From: CAYLZN01 sp964387935
Lineage (GTDB): Bacteria > Acidobacteriota > Vicinamibacteria > Vicinamibacterales > JAFNAJ01
Direction: 5' to 3'
NCBI GenBank assembly: GCA_964387935.1
Contig: CAYLZN010000091.1
Location: forward strand, 1-18,168
Length of the DNA: 18,168 bases
Below the pieces are notes generated by a model. That model was not told where the DNA came from. It saw nothing but the letters and a program-made list of their open reading frames with translations, and searched no databases. Every line of letters starts with the position of its first letter. Within the stretch, counting starts at the first letter, position 1. A program made the translations under genes and the position numbers. Positions 14,022 through 18,168 of the stretch are shown here, piece after piece.

Positions 14022-14758
14022 CAGGTCCTGACGTCCAGGTGGGTGGTGTCCCTGGGGCGATGGTGGAGCAGTTCCGAGACGAAGTTCCGGACATACAGCC
14101 TGAAGACCGCACCCCGGCCCATCGCCACGTACCGGCGCGCAGACGTGTGGAGCCAGCAGTCGTAGCACAAGTGCACCTTGCCGACCGCCGACAGCCGACG
14201 CCCGAGGTTCGTGTCCTCGCCGTGGAATTCGATGGACGTGTCGAACCCGCCGATGCGCGTGAGCGCGCCGCGCCGCACCGCGAAGTTGCCGCCGTAGAAG
14301 ACCGTGCCGAGACGCAGCAGATGCCTGACCAGGACCTGGGTGACAGGCGCGAGGATCACGTCGTAGCCCCTGATCAGGAGACGCCCCCACCAGTCCCAGT
14401 CGTAGAACCGGTAGGGCGCCGACAGCGCGAGGAGGTCGGGATCGCGCTCGAAGCGCCGCACGACGCGCGCCAGCCAGAGCAGCGGGGCCCGGCAGTCGGC
14501 GTCGATGTAGACGAGGATGTCGCCTCGCGCGTGCCGGCGCCCGGTCTCCCGCGCGATCACCAGACCCTTCTTCGGTTCGTCCAACACCCTGACGCCGGGG
14601 ACGCGTTCTGCCACGGCGCGCGTGGCGTCAGTGCTGGCGTTGTTGACGACGAGAATCTCGTCGGGCAGGCGGGTCTGTGCCAGGAGTGAGTGGAGACACG
14701 CCGGCAGATACCGGGACTCGTTGTGGGCGCAGACGATGACGCTGGTGGTCAGCGCCAT
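14021..14758 (-). CDS. Family 2 glycosyltransferase (GT-A fold)
   Basis: 245 residues if translation starts at the ATG at 14756-14758, which places SVIVCAHNES at residues 6-15, as expected for the N-terminal UDP-sugar strand. An in-frame ATG 28 residues upstream (14842) and one at 14779 are possible, and no start has a good ribosome-binding site. NNASTDATR (39-47) follows the usual pattern. The metal-binding DxD is YIDADC (DAD 96-98), and FHGEDTNLGRRL (178-189) carries the acceptor-side ED motif. Two hydrophobic stretches near 125-160 may associate with the membrane. It transfers a sugar from a nucleotide donor to a lipid or polysaccharide acceptor; the sugar is unknown. It is followed without a gap by the PHP gene, and an SDR gene lies 108 bases upstream. 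Confidence 0.88.
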   Translation of the reverse strand: MALTTSVIVCAHNESRYLPACLHSLLAQTRLPDEILVVNNASTDATRAVAERVPGVRVLDEPKKGLVIARETGRRHARGDILVYIDADCRAPLLWLARVVRRFERDPDLLALSAPYRFYDWDWWGRLLIRGYDVILAPVTQVLVRHLLRLGTVFYGGNFAVRRGALTRIGGFDTSIEFHGEDTNLGRRLSAVGKVHLCYDCWLHTSARRYVAMGRGAVFRLYVRNFVSELLHHRPRDTTHLDVRT

Positions 14759-14866
14759 CGTTGCGCCCGTCGAGCACATCGCCGTGGCATACCCACGCGC
14801 ATGCAGGGGCAGCGTAGCGGACGGTTGTAACCGCCCGGCCACGACCGCGCGACGGCGATGTCAAAT

Positions 14867-15595
14867 CTACCCTTTCGTGCGGAGGGTGGATCGGCCTCCG
14901 TCGAGCCCGATGATCTGACCCGTCATCCAGGAGGACTCCTCGGAAAGCAGGAACGACACGAGAGCCGCGACGTCCCCGGGCGCGCCCAGGCGCTGCATCG
15001 GGTGCAATGCGGCGATGTTGAGGGCGGACCGTTCGTTCGCCAGGAGCCCGGCGGCGAGCGGCGTTCTCGTCAATGACGGGGCGACGACGTTGACGCGGAT
15101 CTTCGGGGCGAGCTCCGCCGCGAGCGACACGGTGAGTCCCTCCACGGCGCCCTTCGCCATCGCCACGGAGGCGTGGAACGCGAAGCCCTGGCGGGCGGCA
15201 ATGCTCGAGATCAGGACCACGGACGCCCCGCTCGGAGCCTTCTTCAGGGCGGGAAGGGCCGCCTGGACGGCCAGCGCGGCACCGAGGGCGTTCACGCGGA
15301 AGTCGGCGAGGAAATCGGCCTCGGTCAGCCGCGTCATCGATTTGAGGTTGATGGTGCCGACAGCGTACACGAGGCCATCGAGGGGCTCGCCTGCTTCTGC
15401 AGCGGCACGAGCGACGAGGCGGTCGTCACACACGTCGCCGGCGGTGAAGGTCGCGCCGAGCTCGGTGGCGAGCGATGTGAGGGCCCGTTCGTCTCGCGCC
15501 ACGAGGTGGACGGCGTGCCCGCGGGCGACGAGCGCCCGCGCCACGGCCGACCCGATGCCCCCGGAACCGCCGTAAATGAGAAATCGCCCTGCCAT
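14867..15595 (-). CDS. Short-chain dehydrogenase/reductase-like protein lacking the catalytic Tyr
   Basis: 242 residues, classical SDR length. The cofactor motif is YGGSGGIGSA (8-17), followed by a dinucleotide-binding Rossmann fold with ARDER at the second strand end, GDVCD (53-57) and YAVG (77-80) in place of the common NNAG. Asn102, Ser130/131 and Lys148 of the active site are present. The residue four before the Lys is Val144 (SVAMAKGAV) where classical enzymes have Tyr (YxxxK). PSLTRTPLA and the C-terminal MTGQIIGLDGG are as in FabG-like enzymes. A non-canonical SDR group with the sequence (I/V)AxAKxxV exists, so this is likely a real subfamily trait. The reaction is unknown. It is in the same direction as the glycosyltransferase and PHP genes downstream. 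Confidence 0.88.
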   Translation of the reverse strand: MAGRFLIYGGSGGIGSAVARALVARGHAVHLVARDERALTSLATELGATFTAGDVCDDRLVARAAAEAGEPLDGLVYAVGTINLKSMTRLTEADFLADFRVNALGAALAVQAALPALKKAPSGASVVLISSIAARQGFAFHASVAMAKGAVEGLTVSLAAELAPKIRVNVVAPSLTRTPLAAGLLANERSALNIAALHPMQRLGAPGDVAALVSFLLSEESSWMTGQIIGLDGGRSTLRTKG

Positions 15596-15706
15596 GTCCC
15601 TATGAGACGACGCCCGGCGGCGTGCGGGTGCGATGGGCCTGGTGCGGTCGGAGCCGTTCGCCGGGAACGGGCGGCCCTGGATCCGAGCTGTGATAAGTAA
15701 GCGTGC

Positions 15707-17350
15707 ATGCGACGCGCCCTCAACTACACCGCCGTTCTGCTCCTCCTTCCGGTGTTCGCCGCCGATACCGCGGACGCCCAGCAGCCAGCCCTGCCCGCCG
15801 CCGTCCGCGCCGCCGCCGAGGGGATCTCCAGCGAACAGCTCGCCTGGGACCTGGCCATGCTCGCCGCCGACGACCTGCAGGGTCGCAACACGCCGTCGCC
15901 GCGGTTCGATGCGGCGGCCGACTACATCGTGGCGCGCCTGACCCGCGCGGGCCTGAAACCGGCGGGTGACGCCGGTAGCTTCCGCCAGCACTACGATCTG
16001 CACGAGACGCGGGTCGACACCGAGGGGGCCACGCTCACGATCGGCGACCGGCGTTTCGTGCTCGGCCGCGACTTCGCGCTGCGGTCCTTCGCAGGTCGTC
16101 CCGTCTCCGGCGCCCTGCCCGTGGTCTACGTCCAGCACGGATGGGTCATCCCCGCACGGGGCATCGACCCGTACGCGGGCGTGGACGTCCGCGGCAGGCT
16201 CGTCGTCGCACACGGTCCACGTGTCCTGCCGTCCGGTGTAGAGATCGAGCAGGTCGGCCGCGTGGTGGTGAACGCGAAGACGCCCTTCGTCGCGGCGGCC
16301 GAGCGCGGCGCGGCGGGGATCCTGTTCATCACGCAGTCCAGTGAGCTCGTGCGCTGGGACCAGGTCAAGGGCGCCAACACCGTGCGCCGTGAGATGGAGC
16401 CCAGTGTCCCCTCGGCGTATGCCGCCCTGCCGGTGACCTCGGTCCTGCTGGCGCCTCGAGTGACCGACGCGCTCTTCGCCGGGGAGGCCCTCGACGGCCC
16501 CGCCGCGCTGCGTGTGGCCGACCGCGGCGAGTTCCCGCCCTCCTTCCAGCTGAAGAAGGCGGTCTCCCTCCACGTGCCGATCGCCGGACGCACGATGCTC
16601 AGACCGTACAACGTCGTCGCCATGCTCGAGGGCAGCGATCCCCGCCTGCGGGCCGAGACGGTCACCATTGCCGCGCATCTCGACGGCGCGGTCGGCACGC
16701 GCACGGTGGACGGTGACGCCATCTACAACGCGGCGGACGACAACGCGTCCGGCAGCGCCGCCCTGCTGTCGATCGCCGAGCAGATGGCCGCGGCGCCGCG
16801 CCCGAAGCGATCCGTCGTCTTCATCTGGGACAGTGGCGAGGAGCAGGGGCTCTGGGGCACGCGCTGGTTCGTCCACAACCCGCCGGTGCCGCGCGACAGC
16901 ATCGTGGCACACATCAACGTCGACATGGTCGGGGCCAGCCGCGCCAGCGGCGAGGCGGATCAGTCGTCGAAGCCGGTGACGGCGCGCAACGAGGTGTACC
17001 TGCTGGGGCCACGCGTGCTCAGCGCGCAGGTCGAGTCGCTCCTGGACCGCGTGAACGAGTCGTATCTCGGGACCCGCTTCAACCGCGACGCGGATCAGCC
17101 GGACAGCGAGTTCTTCTACCCGAGGACGGACGCGGGTCCGTTCCTGGAGCGCGGCATCCTCACCGTCGGCTTCACCACCGGCAACCACGCGCGCTACCAC
17201 CTGCCGTCCGACGAGGCCCGTTTCCTCGATCCCGTGCAGATGCACTACCTGGCGCGGACCATCCTCGCGAGCCTGTGGGCGCTCGCCGACATGACGGAGC
17301 GGCCACGGATCGATCGTGCGATCCCGCCGAGCGTCCCGCGCTATCAGTGA
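15707..17350 (+). CDS. Secreted M28 family metallopeptidase with PA-like insert
   Basis: 547 residues. Residues 1-24 form a signal peptide ending ADA, so the enzyme acts outside the cytoplasm. The two-zinc M28 ligands are all visible: His324 (AAHLDG), Asp344/345 (NAADDNASG), the Glu pair 378-379 (DSGEEQGLWG), Asp406 (NVDMVG) and His498 (YHLPSDE). The region at about 135-275 between the N-terminal part and the catalytic core looks like a protease-associated insert, as in many aminopeptidases of this family. It should remove N-terminal residues from peptides, matching the S9 peptidase gene 7 kb upstream in a general peptide-scavenging role. The ribosome-binding site before the ATG is weak. Its 3' end overlaps the convergent gene by seven bases. 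Confidence 0.92.
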   Translation: MRRALNYTAVLLLLPVFAADTADAQQPALPAAVRAAAEGISSEQLAWDLAMLAADDLQGRNTPSPRFDAAADYIVARLTRAGLKPAGDAGSFRQHYDLHETRVDTEGATLTIGDRRFVLGRDFALRSFAGRPVSGALPVVYVQHGWVIPARGIDPYAGVDVRGRLVVAHGPRVLPSGVEIEQVGRVVVNAKTPFVAAAERGAAGILFITQSSELVRWDQVKGANTVRREMEPSVPSAYAALPVTSVLLAPRVTDALFAGEALDGPAALRVADRGEFPPSFQLKKAVSLHVPIAGRTMLRPYNVVAMLEGSDPRLRAETVTIAAHLDGAVGTRTVDGDAIYNAADDNASGSAALLSIAEQMAAAPRPKRSVVFIWDSGEEQGLWGTRWFVHNPPVPRDSIVAHINVDMVGASRASGEADQSSKPVTARNEVYLLGPRVLSAQVESLLDRVNESYLGTRFNRDADQPDSEFFYPRTDAGPFLERGILTVGFTTGNHARYHLPSDEARFLDPVQMHYLARTILASLWALADMTERPRIDRAIPPSVPRYQ

Positions 17351-18000
17351 GACGACGGCTCGCGCGCGGATCGCCCGGCGGCGGGGTCGAGGCGCCCGTC
17401 CGGATCGAGCGTGATGTGCTGCTTCTTCCGGAAGGTACGGCCCTCGACCGTGACGTCGGCCGCGAGCAGGCACCGGTGCAGCGCCCCGTTGTCGTGGAAG
17501 TAGGTGCCGGCGCCTCCCTGAGTCACCCAGATCCAGAATGAGGATTTCTGGCAGGGGATCCCCTGAATCGTCTCTGGCTCGGCGAGGTTGCAGAACCTCA
17601 GGCGGCCATTGGGGTGGAAGTTGGTCATGGGGTCGTGCGTGCCGGTGCCCACGCACAGGTGACCGTCGAGCACCGTGTTGGCCGGCAGGAACGCGGTATC
17701 CGGGCGTTGCTGAGCGTCGACGCCCACGTGGGTGCCGGCCGGCAACTGGAGGCCGTTGGCAAACGTCGTCTGGCGCGACAGCGTGCAGGACGTCAGCCGA
17801 CCGGTGGCGTCGAAGAACGCCCGCGTCTTGCAGGGCAGGCCCTGGATCTCACGCGGGGTGTCGAGCCGTTCGGACCGGCCGCGGGCCGCGGGCTCGCTGC
17901 CGCGAGGGGCGGCCGCGAGGGCGACGAGCAGGAGCACGCACGCCGCGAACACGCCCGCGCTGATGAACCCGGCGCGGGTGAGCCCGGTGGTCGGGGTCAT
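17344..18000 (-). CDS. Membrane-anchored repeat protein of unknown function (MORN-like)
   Basis: 218 residues, with AAAGGAGG well placed before the ATG. One hydrophobic helix (about 11-31) is either an uncleaved anchor or a signal peptide ending AAA. The outside part has three copies of a short pattern, F-x3-GxL-x2-C-x-L, at about 62-74, 128-139 and 168-179, and the motif IQG(L/I)PC at 52-57 and 145-150. Six cysteines lie outside the helix (57, 72, 116, 137, 150, 177). The repeats recall MORN/YwqK-type strand repeats, but I do not recognise the family. The start codon overlaps the stop of the preceding gene (ATGA), so the two are probably co-translated. The 3' end overlaps the convergent peptidase gene. 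Confidence 0.8.
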   Translation of the reverse strand: MTPTTGLTRAGFISAGVFAACVLLLVALAAAPRGSEPAARGRSERLDTPREIQGLPCKTRAFFDATGRLTSCTLSRQTTFANGLQLPAGTHVGVDAQQRPDTAFLPANTVLDGHLCVGTGTHDPMTNFHPNGRLRFCNLAEPETIQGIPCQKSSFWIWVTQGGAGTYFHDNGALHRCLLAADVTVEGRTFRKKQHITLDPDGRLDPAAGRSAREPSSH

Positions 18001-18168
18001 GGACGAACCTCCTTTCGCAAGTCCGCGAACTCATCGCCGTGCGTCCCGCTCTTCCCGGCCGACGACGCGAGGAGCAGGCAGCCGGCCACGATCGCCGGCG
18101 CGGCGAGCGCGGCGCTCGCGGCGAACGCCTGCGTCCACGCGCCGCGCGCGATCTGGGGCGGCACGACG
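17997..18168 (-). CDS. C-terminal end of a probable integral membrane protein (5' end outside window)
   Basis: A frame open from the window edge ends with the TGA at 17997-17999, giving 56 residues. It contains a hydrophobic Ala/Leu-rich segment (SAALAAPAIVAGCLLLAS) followed by a polar, charged tail (GDEFADLRKEVRP). This looks like the last membrane helix and cytoplasmic tail of a transporter or permease. The family cannot be told from this part. The stop overlaps the next start as ATGA, and the downstream ribosome-binding site lies inside this coding end. That arrangement supports it as a real gene co-transcribed with the repeat protein. Confidence 0.6.
   Translation of the reverse strand, partial: VVPPQIARGAWTQAFAASAALAAPAIVAGCLLLASSAGKSGTHGDEFADLRKEVRP

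Noticed and set aside
14022..14390. Upstream in-frame extension of the PHP protein
   Set aside because: It lies within the glycosyltransferase gene. The ATG at 14021 places the HVH motif at residue 13, as expected, and is coupled by TGATG.
14822..14833. Inverted repeat CGGTT-GT-AACCG before the glycosyltransferase
   Set aside because: Perfect but only five bases per arm; too short to call an operator without conservation.
14859..14864. Perfect TTGACA on the minus strand before the glycosyltransferase
   Set aside because: No acceptable -10 box at 16-18 bases, so a promoter cannot be supported.
15596..17656. Upstream in-frame extension of the SDR to more than 900 codons
   Set aside because: The extension runs antisense through the M28 peptidase. 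The Rossmann motif begins eight residues after the ATG at 15595, which is the normal SDR start.

Overview
The window is a stretch of a very GC-rich bacterial chromosome. Two proteins carry PEP-CTERM sorting tails. There are also a TPR lipoprotein, an S9 peptidase, an M28 peptidase, a SpoIIE-type phosphatase and GC-rich intergenic tandem repeats. This mix is typical of Acidobacteriota, and my best guess is a soil Vicinamibacteria-like lineage. That placement is inference, because no rRNA or other phylogenetic marker is present. I see no tRNA, rRNA, CRISPR array, transposase or phage gene.

Layout. (1) 1-414 is the C-terminal end of an FAD-dependent monooxygenase, whose 3' end overlaps a convergent gene by 35 bases. 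(2) 380-3190 (minus) encodes a large membrane sensor phosphatase (PDZ-PDZ, membrane bundle, GAF, SpoIIE/PP2C). Upstream of it lies a small secreted Cys-rich protein of unknown function (3327-3758, minus). (3) 3759-11643 is the surface and secretion part. It holds a PEP-CTERM protein (4058-4891) followed by a TPR lipoprotein resembling those of PEP-CTERM/exosortase systems (4964-7240). Next come an S9 peptidase fused to a C-terminal TPR-like domain (7326-10193), a convergent DinB-family gene (10324-10821) and a second PEP-CTERM protein with a LecA/PA-IL-like lectin pattern (11050-11643). (4) 11710-13254 holds a DAO-family oxidoreductase and a divergent small winged-helix-like protein. (5) 13275-15595 (minus) holds an SDR lacking the usual catalytic tyrosine, a family 2 glycosyltransferase and a PHP-domain phosphoesterase. 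The last two are coupled by a TGATG overlap. (6) 15707-18168 holds a secreted M28 peptidase with a PA-like insert. It is convergent with an anchored repeat protein, which is itself coupled by an ATGA overlap to the end of a membrane-protein gene leaving the window.

The most interesting signal is regulatory. Both PEP-CTERM genes have a sigma-54 (-24/-12) promoter-like element at nearly the same distance from the start codon (48 and 44 bases between element and ATG). Upstream of each lie repeats or a dyad that could bind an activator. This fits the published link between RpoN, the PrsK/PrsR two-component system and PEP-CTERM genes. It would make the two genes, about 7 kb apart, members of one regulon. 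No exosortase, PrsK/PrsR or rpoN gene is in the window. Other unusual points are the S9-TPR fusion, the sensor architecture joined to a SpoIIE phosphatase, the tyrosine-less SDR, and the CGTACG-based and CCAGCCGG-based intergenic repeats.
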